This document shows, piece after piece, positions 15,740-24,869 of a stretch of DNA of 55,212 bases. The DNA comes from GCA-020343675 sp964462945 (lineage in GTDB: Bacteria; Planctomycetota; Phycisphaerae; Sedimentisphaerales; Anaerobacaceae). Numbering within the stretch: the stretch's first letter is position 1; each line of letters begins with the position of its first letter. Where the stretch lies: contig CAYWZW010000034.1 in assembly GCA_964462945.1 (NCBI GenBank), positions 1-55,212 on the forward strand, read 5' to 3'. Made by a program: the position numbers and the translations under genes. The notes beneath the pieces were generated by a model. The model did no database searches. It was not told the DNA's origin and saw only the letters and a program-made list of their open reading frames with translations.

Positions 15740-17710
15740 TCACCCCTTCTGGTGCACAATGATGACTGCTTCTTCTGCACCCGGAGGGACAGTTAGTTTT
15801 GTCAGGAGCCAAAGCTCGCCAACGACCACCGCAAGGGCCAGCGGCATCATCGCATAGCCGCCGAAATCGTGAAACATGTCGTCCCAGAACTGGCCGCTGA
15901 GCCTTGTCAGAGCGATAGCCGTCACCGTCAGCCGCACCGTGTTGCACAACAGCGCTATCGGCAGGCTTGACACCAGAACGATCAGCTTCTCCCACCAGGC
16001 CCGATGGACCAGCAGGACAACCAACCCGCTGATCACAAAGAAGGCCGTGATCATCCTCAGACCGTTGCACGCGTATGCCACCTCGACACTCGTGTCGCCG
16101 ATATGGATGATATTACCTTCCTGGATAACCTCGTATCCGACCATTTCGAGGCAGAAGACGGCCGATGACGTGGCCCAGCGCTGCAGATGCAGCCCGACGT
16201 AATATTGGATGAGATTAGGCCAGGGCAACATCAAGCACAGGAACAATAATATCGGAGACACTTTCCAGAAGAGCCGCCAGCCAAAAAGCAGCAAAACTAT
16301 GGCAGCAATGCTCAGAACAATAGATGCTCTCTCTGCCGAACTGTACATAAAGAACAGCCCGAACAGCCTGACTGCCTGGGCCCCTGCAAAGGCAAACAGG
16401 CCCCACATAGACGGCCTGACGGGACACCGGGCAATGGCGCGCCACCTCGACCACAAGATGTAAACGGCCAGAAAAGGAACCAGCAGACCGGAGGAATACT
16501 CATCGCTTTTCCGCCACAGACCCCAAAGATCTGTAAGACCGGATCGGTAAGACCAAATGAAGGCTATCACGGCAAGGGCGGATGCAACGTAGGCAAGAAC
16601 ACTCTTTCTGTCAGACCGAATCCAGGGTGGTAGTTTCTCCTTCATTTTGTCAAGCCGGGGCTGTAATTCGCGCTGAAATCTCAGCCTGCCGGCTCTTGAA
16701 AGCGCCGTAACTCGATTGACGGAACGCTCCAACACACCCGCCGGCTGGAATGGTATGGTTCTGTCTTCCAGAAGGGCTGTGCTTTGAACAGCCGCGTGAT
16801 GGTCCACTACACATCGCCGAACCCCGCAATTTGACCCCACGTGTGCGGCGTTCCACAGCACGCTATTTATGACAACGCTATCTTTGCCCACAGCAACATT
16901 ACTTCCGAGTACAGCCGGCCCAAGAACAACCGCACCGCTTGAAACGCTGGCGCCGTCCATGATAACAACGGGACCATGAATTCGTGCGCCGGGGTCAACC
17001 TTAGCGCTCGCTGAAATCCACACATTGTGGGACGCGGCAATCTTGTCGCTTTTCCAGTCGGCATTTAGCTCCGGAGGACGTCCAAGGTAATTACCCATTG
17101 CATACAAGTATCCCTGCCGATCTCTGAAATTCCCGGCGTGATTCGGCAACGTCGCGGCATGAACAGTTTTTCCGGCCCGGAGCATTTCAGGAATCAAACC
17201 TTCCTTGATATCGAAATAGCCCGCATCAGGTACATGTTCCAGAGCAGATGGATTACAGATGTATATTCCGGATGCCTGCCCTGTATTCGAAGCGCTTCCG
17301 CAGCCGGGATTCAACATGACAGTCAGGTCAGACCGGCCCTCGCGGTGTGCGCTTATCAGCACGTCGATTTCCGGAGGGCACACTACGCTGGCGGGAAATA
17401 CCAGAAGTAACGCGTCTGCTCGTTTGTTTGTGGCGCTGCGAAGACATCCAGCCGTCCCGACCGGCAATGATTCATCCAGGAATTCCAGCTCCAAACGATC
17501 ATCAGCACAAATCGATTCGGCCAGCAACGGACCTTCGCCGCTCGAACAAACAACGACCTGCTTTATCCCCTGACAGGCCAAATGGGACAGCAAGCGTTCC
17601 AACACCGGTCTTCCTACTACCGGCCACAAGGCCGTAGGCAGACGCGACGCCAGCGCACACCGCCCAAAATCGCGACTTGCCGCAAGTATGATAGCTTTGG
17701 CACTCAGCAT
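15740..17710 (-). CDS. Exosortase with N-terminal pseudo-nucleotidyltransferase and beta-helix
   Basis: From ATG 17710 this is a 656-residue fusion. Residues 1-210 resemble a sugar-1-phosphate nucleotidyltransferase (AKAIILAA, PTALWPVVGRPVLERLL, PVGTAGCLR), but the Gly-rich GxGTRL loop and the metal-binding GD are absent, so it is probably inactive. A hexapeptide left-handed beta-helix follows at about 230-315. The last 290 residues are a multi-pass exosortase with the three expected residues: Cys548 in VAYACNGLR, Arg593 in LLCNTVRLTV and His614 in DMFHDFGGY. Exosortases cleave PEP-CTERM tails at the inner membrane. Ordinary exosortases have about 280-520 residues and no such N-terminus. A TTG at 17743, overlapping the upstream gene, is an alternative start. 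Confidence 0.9.
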   Translation of the reverse strand: MLSAKAIILAASRDFGRCALASRLPTALWPVVGRPVLERLLSHLACQGIKQVVVCSSGEGPLLAESICADDRLELEFLDESLPVGTAGCLRSATNKRADALLLVFPASVVCPPEIDVLISAHREGRSDLTVMLNPGCGSASNTGQASGIYICNPSALEHVPDAGYFDIKEGLIPEMLRAGKTVHAATLPNHAGNFRDRQGYLYAMGNYLGRPPELNADWKSDKIAASHNVWISASAKVDPGARIHGPVVIMDGASVSSGAVVLGPAVLGSNVAVGKDSVVINSVLWNAAHVGSNCGVRRCVVDHHAAVQSTALLEDRTIPFQPAGVLERSVNRVTALSRAGRLRFQRELQPRLDKMKEKLPPWIRSDRKSVLAYVASALAVIAFIWSYRSGLTDLWGLWRKSDEYSSGLLVPFLAVYILWSRWRAIARCPVRPSMWGLFAFAGAQAVRLFGLFFMYSSAERASIVLSIAAIVLLLFGWRLFWKVSPILLFLCLMLPWPNLIQYYVGLHLQRWATSSAVFCLEMVGYEVIQEGNIIHIGDTSVEVAYACNGLRMITAFFVISGLVVLLVHRAWWEKLIVLVSSLPIALLCNTVRLTVTAIALTRLSGQFWDDMFHDFGGYAMMPLALAVVVGELWLLTKLTVPPGAEEAVIIVHQKG

Positions 17711-17735
17711 GTGGACACTTTGCCTGCCATTCAAC

Positions 17736-18758
17736 TCAAACAAACTGCCTTAGCGGCGTTCTCTTAAGAACAAGGGTGATCAGCATTGAAGCAACCAGCA
17801 CCAGGAACAGCAAGACCAGTGGGTGGTGTACAACTATTCCAGCGTGATTGATAAAGACCAGTACCAGAGGGTGAACAAGATAGACACCATACGATAGCGA
17901 ACCTAATGTTCTCGAGATCGGACCTAAATTGCCCTGCCAATGCAAAGCAGAACAAAGAACTGCTATGGATATGCAGTATCGAACTGCAAATTCACTGCCA
18001 TCGTCGAACCAAGCACCGTGCTGGAGCCACGTAACGACCGTATAGGCCGTATAGGCTGCCACAGTTGAAAAAACAACGAACAGGTAAAGATTCCGTCTAT
18101 CCCTTGGGTTGGGCAGAACAGTGGCCCGGCCAATAGCCAGGCCCAGAGGTATCGCCGGGAATCCCAAACTCCATTGTACCAGCGGCACCGGTAGCTGAAT
18201 GCCAGACTGCATGACTGAACAGCCAAATACACACAACATTCCCACCAAAGCTGCGGCGATAATGTTGAATATCTCGGGCCTCTTTGCCATTCGTTGATGG
18301 ACCAAAACAAGCAGTAATGCCGCAACAAAGCCGAACGGCAAAAACCAAAGATGGATTCGAGTCCCGGTCAACAACATCGTCGCAGAGAAGACATCTGAAA
18401 ATGGCACATCCATGTATATCATCTTTGCCAATCCCACCCCTCCATAGACGAGCGACCAGAACAGCCACGGTTTCAGAAGGCGTTCTGCCTTTCGTTTTGC
18501 CAGATCGGTGAATCCGTATGGTTCCGGCCTATTGACAACAAAAACACAAAAACTCAGCAGCAAGACAATAAAACCGACGACCCCGAAGCTTCGCGGGAAC
18601 CAATCATGCGTGTGAAACGAGGCAACGCCAAACGCGGACAAAATGCGCAGTCTTTCTATATTGGCGAACCGATGCTGCCCGGAAGCAATCGGTGATCTGC
18701 CGTCAGAAGTCGAGCGGGACGGTGTTTTCATCGTTTTGTTGAGAAGCAGAGAGTTCAA
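17736..18758 (-). CDS. Acyltransferase-3 family (OafA-like) membrane O-acyltransferase
   Basis: This protein of about 340 residues has ten or so membrane segments. It carries the family's early block IERLRILSAFGVASFHTHDW, in which RxxA...H marks the catalytic His, and the late block SLSYGVYLVHPLVLVFINHA. The family transfers acetyl or similar groups to exported polysaccharides. The TTG start has GGGAG about 7 bases upstream; ATG 18731 is the alternative. It lies 25 bases upstream of the exosortase fusion on the same strand, so it probably acylates the EPS repeat unit. Confidence 0.87.
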   Translation of the reverse strand: MNSLLLNKTMKTPSRSTSDGRSPIASGQHRFANIERLRILSAFGVASFHTHDWFPRSFGVVGFIVLLLSFCVFVVNRPEPYGFTDLAKRKAERLLKPWLFWSLVYGGVGLAKMIYMDVPFSDVFSATMLLTGTRIHLWFLPFGFVAALLLVLVHQRMAKRPEIFNIIAAALVGMLCVFGCSVMQSGIQLPVPLVQWSLGFPAIPLGLAIGRATVLPNPRDRRNLYLFVVFSTVAAYTAYTVVTWLQHGAWFDDGSEFAVRYCISIAVLCSALHWQGNLGPISRTLGSLSYGVYLVHPLVLVFINHAGIVVHHPLVLLFLVLVASMLITLVLKRTPLRQFV

Positions 18759-18863
18759 TTCATGGCTCCCATCAGAATATTGAAAGTAGAGAATTGTAGC
18801 AGACGTCTAAAGCTTGCTTGCCATTGCGGCCAGAACGATGAGCAGTTGCTCAGCGATTCTCGA

Positions 18864-19859
18864 CTATCCAATTCCGAGTTTCTTTCTGACCTCCATAATC
18901 TGCTCGGCCGGGAAAGTCTCTTCAAGCCGGGTTAACCCCTCTTCTCGGGTCATACATCCGATGCGGACCAGCTCAGCTATCTCATAGGCATAGGGGTTGA
19001 TTCCGAACTGCTCGACGTGCACCTGGTTGGCGAAGGCATTGAGCAGACAATTGGTGGAGTTGGCATCTGTGTCGTCGGGCTTTGTCCATCCATATTTGCG
19101 TGCGGTGTCAAAAATCACCTGCTCATCATAGTCTGCAAACGCCAGGGGATTGATGCTGTACGGAAACGCCTCCGTCTTGTCAAAGTGCCTTTGTTCAAGG
19201 AAAAATGGCTTGACGATATCACCGACTTTCTCAAATAGAGGCCGCAAGAGAGCGTCCTGCATCGTTCTGACCATCTGGGGATTGGTCTTGACCACAGCCG
19301 TGGCCAGGGGCGCCTGACCCGGCGACATCCCGAATACGAGAAAGGGAATCTCCTGCTCGATGGCAAGCCGAAACCCGGCGAATCGCACCAGGGAGATACA
19401 GCTTGTGCATATACTGGATGCCCTGGCCAGCGCTTTGGCTGAATACAGGTCATCGCCAATCGAGGCGACGACAATTCTTCTTATACTCTCGAAGTTGGGA
19501 GTCACCGTCAGGTGGTCCACGTTAACGTGGCTCAGGACAGCGCGGATATTCCGCCGGGCCCTCTCCGACTGAAACCAGTTGTCAAAGGAATAGGCCAGGA
19601 GCCTCAGATCGTACCGCTCCCGCAAGAGATGCAGGGTATATGTGCTGTCCTTGCCGCCGCTATAGGCCACCAGGCAATCATAGCTACCGCTGCCTTTGTG
19701 CTCCTGTATAAGCTGCCGGAATTTGGCTTCGTACTTGTCTTTGAGGCGGCGCTGGTCGTCCGCGCTCTTTGCCGAGCAGCAGAAGTTGCAGACCCCCTCG
19801 TCGTTGAACCGGATTCCGGGAAAACGTTCATTTAACACACATTTCTTACATACCTGCAT
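18864..19859 (-). CDS. N-acetyl sugar amidotransferase (PP-loop, WbpG/PseA-like)
   Basis: The 331-residue protein starts at ATG 19859, where AGGTGGTG lies just upstream; the longer open frame upstream only reads through the aminotransferase gene. Paired cysteines C4/C7 (CKKC) and C24/C27 (CNFC) form a likely zinc site. The ATP-pyrophosphatase loop YSGGKDST is at 66-73. Members convert a sugar carboxyl or acetamido group into an amide or acetamidino group, using ammonia from a HisH-type glutaminase. No such glutaminase is visible nearby, although the AsnB-type protein encoded upstream could be an ammonia source. It lies 8 bases after the class III aminotransferase. Confidence 0.85.
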   Translation of the reverse strand: MQVCKKCVLNERFPGIRFNDEGVCNFCCSAKSADDQRRLKDKYEAKFRQLIQEHKGSGSYDCLVAYSGGKDSTYTLHLLRERYDLRLLAYSFDNWFQSERARRNIRAVLSHVNVDHLTVTPNFESIRRIVVASIGDDLYSAKALARASSICTSCISLVRFAGFRLAIEQEIPFLVFGMSPGQAPLATAVVKTNPQMVRTMQDALLRPLFEKVGDIVKPFFLEQRHFDKTEAFPYSINPLAFADYDEQVIFDTARKYGWTKPDDTDANSTNCLLNAFANQVHVEQFGINPYAYEIAELVRIGCMTREEGLTRLEETFPAEQIMEVRKKLGIG

Positions 19860-19867
19860 AACACCAC

Positions 19868-21145
19868 CTACTCTTGTCCGGTGCGGCTGACTTTCGTACA
19901 CGCCTCTGCAAATGCGTCGGCAACCATGCGGACCTGCTGAAACGAGATGACTAACGGCGGCTCGACCACCAGGACGGACGAATTGCCGAAAGCCGGAACC
20001 ACCAGGACCCCCTGCTGGATCATTTCTCTTGCCAATTCGAATGCCACCTTGGCACCTTGCGTATGTATTCCAATCAGAAGACCCAAGCCGTCTGCAGATC
20101 GCAGAATGCCGGGATATTCTGCGACGTACTCTCTGAACGAACGAAGCAGCAGCTTGCCTTTTTCCGCACAGTCCTCCAGCAAACTGCCCTGTTGGATATA
20201 CTGGATCGTTGAAAGACCGGCGCGACAGGCGAGGACGTTGCCGGCGTATGAGGAGGCGGACATCGAGAAACTCAAACCGAATCTCTTCCACAGCTCCTTC
20301 CTGGCGACAACGGCGCCGCAAGGAATCAATCCGCCGCCCAGGGACTTGCCCAATACAAGGATATCGGGAACGACGCCGTAATGTTCGCAGGCAAACATCC
20401 GGCCCGTTTTCCCGAATCCGGTTTTTATCTCGTCCAATATCAGCATAAGGTCGTGCTCGTCACACAGACTGCGCACCTTTTGAAGGTACCCATCCGGCGG
20501 CATGATTACACCCGCCTCGTTTTGAATCGGCTCAATCAAGACGGCCGATGTCTCGGCTGATATTGCCTGCTCGAGGGCCTCGATGTCGCCGAACGGAACG
20601 CTTGCAAAACCCGGTAGAAGCGGCTGAAAAGCTCGCTTGCAGGAAGGGATGCCCGAAGCCGTAAGCGCGCCAAATGTATGTCCATGAAAGGCGTTCTGGG
20701 CTGTGATGATTGTTTTGCCGGCCCTGTGAAGTCTCACTAACTTGATGGCGCAATCAATCGCTTCGGACCCGCTGTTGAGGATAAAGGAGCAAGTCAGCTC
20801 ACCAGGGGCGATTCTCGCCATACACTCCGCCATTTTAACCTGAATTTCAGTAATGAACGGTTTCGTGAACAACTGTTCCTCTCTCAACTGGTCAATGATG
20901 GATTGGATGATGTCCGGATTATTGTGGCCCACGTTGAATAGGCCGTAACCTCCAACGCAATCGATGTAGGTCTTGCCCTGCGAGTCGGTAATCGTCGCTC
21001 CCTGAGCCTTGGCGGCAACTGTGTTCAATCCCAGCCTGGTCAAGAATGACGGATAGGAAGGATTGATGAAGCGCCCGTACGATTCGAACAATTCCATATC
21101 TGCGGATAATTCATTTCTGCTTGTCATTTGACTATTGAACGCCAT
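19868..21145 (-). CDS. Class III PLP aminotransferase (ornithine-aminotransferase-like)
   Basis: The protein has 425 residues. The fold-type I hallmarks are present: SGSEAIDCAIKLVR, the cofactor Asp238 in LILDEIKTGFGKTG, and Schiff-base Lys267 in LVLGKSLGGG. The class includes ornithine, acetylornithine and 4-aminobutyrate aminotransferases and enzymes acting on sugar or carrier-bound substrates. The gene lies 5 bases after the acyl-CoA ligase and 8 before the PP-loop amidotransferase, so it probably makes an amino compound used to decorate the EPS rather than serving arginine metabolism. Known XrtA clusters often carry a PLP decarboxylase at this place instead. The substrate cannot be told from sequence alone. 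Confidence 0.85.
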   Translation of the reverse strand: MAFNSQMTSRNELSADMELFESYGRFINPSYPSFLTRLGLNTVAAKAQGATITDSQGKTYIDCVGGYGLFNVGHNNPDIIQSIIDQLREEQLFTKPFITEIQVKMAECMARIAPGELTCSFILNSGSEAIDCAIKLVRLHRAGKTIITAQNAFHGHTFGALTASGIPSCKRAFQPLLPGFASVPFGDIEALEQAISAETSAVLIEPIQNEAGVIMPPDGYLQKVRSLCDEHDLMLILDEIKTGFGKTGRMFACEHYGVVPDILVLGKSLGGGLIPCGAVVARKELWKRFGLSFSMSASSYAGNVLACRAGLSTIQYIQQGSLLEDCAEKGKLLLRSFREYVAEYPGILRSADGLGLLIGIHTQGAKVAFELAREMIQQGVLVVPAFGNSSVLVVEPPLVISFQQVRMVADAFAEACTKVSRTGQE

Positions 21146-21150
21146 CCCTG

Positions 21151-22755
21151 TTAGTCTGGCACATTTGATTCCTCTTTTGCTTTGAGCTGTTTCTTGTCGA
21201 TTTTTCCGTTCGGCGTTTTCGGCAGGTCGTCCATGAACTCGATGTACTTTGGCACCATGAAGGTTTCCATGTTTTCGCAGCAGTATTTCAACACCTGTTT
21301 TTCGGTCAGCTCAACATTCGATGCCGGTACGATATAGGCCTTAATGGCCTGGCCCAAAATCTCGTCGGGCAGCCCGATAACCGCCACTTCCGCCACGCCC
21401 TCCATGCCACAGATGTTATTTTCCACTTCCTTGGCACTGATCCGCTCGCCCTTACTTTTGATCATGTCATCTTTTCTGCCCAGGAAATAGAGGAATCCCT
21501 GCTCATCCCGGCGGAAATGGTCGCCGGAATAGAGCATTCGCTCGGCGGGATAACGTCTGTTCCTGTAGGTTATGGCCGTCAGCTCCGGGTCCTTCCAGTA
21601 GCCCTGCATAACGTTCGAGCCTCGTATAATCAGCTCGCCCGTCTGTCCCGGGGCCATCTCGTTCCCATTTTCATCGACGACAAAGACCTCGCAATTCGGC
21701 ATGGCCTTGCCGACCGACGAAGGTCTTCGGTCCAGCTCTTCCGGCGGCAGGTAACAGACGCGCTTGCACTCGGTCAGTCCGAACATCGAGATTATTGTCA
21801 CCCCGGGAAACAGGGTTCTGAGCTTGCGGATGTGTTCGACCGGCAGTGCGGCTCCGGTGTTGGTCATGTATCGAAGCATGCTGAAATCATACTTTTTCAA
21901 GTCCTGTAATTTCAGCAGCATGGCCACAATCGTAGGCACTATAGGAAATCCGGTTACTTTCTCCCGGGCGATGCGTTCGAGAACGCTGTGAAGGTAGAGA
22001 AAAGATTTTTCCAGAACCACGGTGCCGCCGAACATAAAGGCCATGATGACCTGGTACAGGCCGTAGTCGAACGAAAGCGGCAGGACATCCAGAATAATGT
22101 CATCTTCGACGTTTCCGATGTATTGAATAATACTCCGTGCCGCCGAGATCATATTATGGTGTGTGGACATGACACCCTTCGGCTCACCCGTGGAGCCGGA
22201 CGTGTAGATGAGCGTCGCCAAATCAATGTCGATACAGCGAGGCAATCCACCGGCTTTTTCTCTGTCGGCGACCTCGCCGGTAAAGTCTGAGAATATCTCA
22301 TCCCAGCTCAGCGACGATTTCGAGAATTCTTCCGGGATTCGCTTCGCCGGCCCCACCCAGATCAGCTTACAATCTCGCGGCCCGCCGCTCAGTGCGTCGC
22401 TGACAACTGCGGCCTTGCTCGTGTGCGCTATCAGAACGTTCGCGCCGGAGTTCTCCAGGATATATCGCAGCTTTGCTCCCTTGACGGAGCCCGCCAATAT
22501 AATGAAAACGCCGCCGGCCTTCAGAACGCCGTACAAGGAAACTACAGTTTCCGCGGAACTGTCCAGCAGCACAACCACTCTGTCCTGGCGTCGAACGCCC
22601 GCACCCAGCAAAGCCGCCGCCAGGTGGCCGGTGCGTTGATCGAGAACCTTGTATGTCCACCGCTGTCCATCGCATACGAGCGCTGCCTTATCCGGATAAC
22701 GCCGAGCCGAACGGGTAAGCCAATCGTGAACCAAAGTCGGGTCGAATTCCATCAT
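21151..22755 (-). CDS. AMP-forming acyl-CoA/ACP ligase, exosortase-associated type
   Basis: The 534-residue enzyme has the ANL-family signature TSGSTGEPKG at 185-194, then MFGLTECKRVCYLP, YSGDHFRRDEQGFLYFLGRK and the C-terminal catalytic lysine in TPNGKIDKKQ (about Lys518). It would activate a carboxylic or amino acid as an adenylate and load it on CoA or a carrier protein. Similar ligases recur in exosortase A loci. An acyl carrier protein is encoded about 6 kb upstream in the same gene series, a plausible acceptor. Tight spacing to the class III aminotransferase suggests co-translation. The substrate is unknown. Confidence 0.9.
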   Translation of the reverse strand: MMEFDPTLVHDWLTRSARRYPDKAALVCDGQRWTYKVLDQRTGHLAAALLGAGVRRQDRVVVLLDSSAETVVSLYGVLKAGGVFIILAGSVKGAKLRYILENSGANVLIAHTSKAAVVSDALSGGPRDCKLIWVGPAKRIPEEFSKSSLSWDEIFSDFTGEVADREKAGGLPRCIDIDLATLIYTSGSTGEPKGVMSTHHNMISAARSIIQYIGNVEDDIILDVLPLSFDYGLYQVIMAFMFGGTVVLEKSFLYLHSVLERIAREKVTGFPIVPTIVAMLLKLQDLKKYDFSMLRYMTNTGAALPVEHIRKLRTLFPGVTIISMFGLTECKRVCYLPPEELDRRPSSVGKAMPNCEVFVVDENGNEMAPGQTGELIIRGSNVMQGYWKDPELTAITYRNRRYPAERMLYSGDHFRRDEQGFLYFLGRKDDMIKSKGERISAKEVENNICGMEGVAEVAVIGLPDEILGQAIKAYIVPASNVELTEKQVLKYCCENMETFMVPKYIEFMDDLPKTPNGKIDKKQLKAKEESNVPD

Positions 22756-22819
22756 CTGCTCATAGACCTCGGTAATTCAATAATTGCTTCGTTTGCGCCA
22801 TGTATCAGGTTGCCGGTCC

Positions 22820-24814
22820 TCAGTTTGCGGATTTTAGAGCCGGCGACCGTCGATCAACAATAAGATCAGGCGAAACGGAATGAATCTGCCTGCCGGGGAA
22901 GTCCTCCACGAATTGGCGATGCACGAGCTGAGAGGACAGAACACCCACGAGGCCCATGCTATCGACCTCGCTCGGGCTGCTGAGCGTTTCGAGCTTTCGC
23001 AACAGCTTTGTCACTTTGCCCACATCAAACAAACCCGTCCTCCTCAGTGACGTCTCCGACAATGCCTCTCGCGTATAGTCGGCCGTCTTTTCATTCAGCA
23101 GGCTTTGCTTGATCGGCGCGCGGTAAGGATGTTTTGGCCGGCTGGTTATCTCACGAGGCAGAATTCCCTCAAACGACTTTTTCAGGATATGCTTCTCATT
23201 CAAGCCCATAATCTTCCACTTAGCCGGCACGCGCCCCATGAAATCGATCACGCGAAAGTCCAAATAGGGGAGCCTTATCTCCACCGAATGAGCCATAGCC
23301 ACCCGGTCACCCTGCGAAGAAAGAAGATAGTTGCTCAAAAAGATCGCCATCTCCAGGTACTGGGCTTTTGAAAGATTATCCGCTTGCTCAAACGCTTTCG
23401 GAAGGCCCTGTCTGAGCTGCTCGTATCCACAGTAGGGTCCTATCGCGCTGCTGAGCTCGTCTGAAAAAAGCGTTTTGAGCCTGCCCGTATTCTCCCATCT
23501 TATAAGATGTGAAAAAAGCGGGTCGTCGGTCCTCTCAATGCCTTTGGCAAAGAACGACTGCAACGTATGTTTGAGCCTGGGATTGTTGAATATATAAGGA
23601 TAAAGCTGACCAATCAGCTCGGCTCGCTTCTTCGAGCCGGGGTACTTCGCCCAGAATCGCCTGACCTTCGCCTCCCGAAAGATGTTGTAGCCGCCAAACA
23701 CCTCGTCCGCCCCCTCACCCGTAAGCACGACCTTGAAACCGCTTTGGCGCACGACATCCGACAGCAAAAACAACGGAACCGGAGCGGTTCTTAGCAGAGG
23801 CTTTTCACAGTGCCACAGACAGTCGGGAAGTGACATTCCGATCTTCTCGTTCGTCGCCTGAATCTCGGTATGGTTCGTCCCGAGGAACGACACCATCCGA
23901 TTTTGATGCTCACCCTCATCGAAGCCGTCCTGTTCAAAACGGATTCCAAAAGTCCTGACGTCGCTGTTAAAATTCCTCACGACCAGAGTAGTAACTCCCG
24001 AGGAATCGAGCCCGCCGCTCAGGTAGCAGCCGACCGGCACATCGGCCCGCAGGCGAATCCGAATCGCATCAAGCAGCAGCTCCTGGATTTGCCGGCATAA
24101 CTCCGCCGCAGGCAGGTCCAGTTGCTCCGCACGCGGATGCAAAGGAATGTCCCAGTACTGCTTTAACGTGACCCGGCCATTGGATGTCTTCAGGTAGTGG
24201 CCGGGCGGCAATTCATATATGTCTTCGAAGGCCGTTCTCGGAGTCAAGGTCGTCCAAAATGTAAAGATCTGGTCCATGGCGACCGGATCAATCTTTCGCG
24301 GGACGTTCCCGTTGACAAAAATCGACTTGATCTCAGAGCCGAAGATCAGGGTGTTATTGAGAATGGTGTAATACAGCGGCCGAATGCCGATGCGGTCCCG
24401 CGCCAGAAACAGCTCTTTCTTTTTCGCGTCCCAGATCGCCACGGCCCATTGGCCGTTCATCCGAGCCAGGCAGTCCGGTCCTTCTTCCTCATAAAGATGG
24501 AGGATCACCTCGGTATCAGAGGTCGTATAGAAACGATGACCTTTTGCCAGCAGCGCCTGGGTCAGCTCCGGGTAGTTAAAGACTTCCCCGTTGTAAATGA
24601 TCCAAAGCGTCTGGTCTTCGTTATGGATCGGCTGCACGCCGGACGCCAGGTCGATGATGCTCAGGCGGGCATGACCCAGCCCGACCTGGTCGTCGAGGTA
24701 AACCCCCGTTTCATCCGGCCCGCGGTGGCACAGAGCGCCGATCATCCTCTTGACGGCCTCCAATGAAACGCCGCCCGGACCGTCTATGTGGCAGATACCT
24801 GCTATTCCGCACAT
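22820..24814 (-). CDS. Asparagine-synthase-like amidotransferase, exosortase-associated
   Basis: The protein has 664 residues. It starts at MCGIAGI, with the N-terminal glutaminase Cys2 after Met removal, followed by LCHRGPDETG and the synthetase PP-loop YLSGGLDSS at about 264-272. This is the AsnB fold: glutamine-derived ammonia and an adenylated carboxylate give an amide. Exosortase A loci encode a relative called amidotransferase 1, thought to modify a sugar or peptide part of the EPS rather than make asparagine. Two bounds fit that role here: the DegT aminotransferase upstream and the acyl ligase downstream. The start is fixed by the need for Cys2. Confidence 0.9.
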   Translation of the reverse strand: MCGIAGICHIDGPGGVSLEAVKRMIGALCHRGPDETGVYLDDQVGLGHARLSIIDLASGVQPIHNEDQTLWIIYNGEVFNYPELTQALLAKGHRFYTTSDTEVILHLYEEEGPDCLARMNGQWAVAIWDAKKKELFLARDRIGIRPLYYTILNNTLIFGSEIKSIFVNGNVPRKIDPVAMDQIFTFWTTLTPRTAFEDIYELPPGHYLKTSNGRVTLKQYWDIPLHPRAEQLDLPAAELCRQIQELLLDAIRIRLRADVPVGCYLSGGLDSSGVTTLVVRNFNSDVRTFGIRFEQDGFDEGEHQNRMVSFLGTNHTEIQATNEKIGMSLPDCLWHCEKPLLRTAPVPLFLLSDVVRQSGFKVVLTGEGADEVFGGYNIFREAKVRRFWAKYPGSKKRAELIGQLYPYIFNNPRLKHTLQSFFAKGIERTDDPLFSHLIRWENTGRLKTLFSDELSSAIGPYCGYEQLRQGLPKAFEQADNLSKAQYLEMAIFLSNYLLSSQGDRVAMAHSVEIRLPYLDFRVIDFMGRVPAKWKIMGLNEKHILKKSFEGILPREITSRPKHPYRAPIKQSLLNEKTADYTREALSETSLRRTGLFDVGKVTKLLRKLETLSSPSEVDSMGLVGVLSSQLVHRQFVEDFPGRQIHSVSPDLIVDRRSPALKSAN

Positions 24815-24869
24815 GGTTTCAGCTCACGATATGCAAACGATACGAGTTCTATCGTATAGGTTCATGAAA

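Noticed and set aside
19860..20321. N-terminal 154-codon extension of the PP-loop amidotransferase
   Set aside because: It reads the aminotransferase gene in another frame; the true start with a ribosome-binding site is at 19859.
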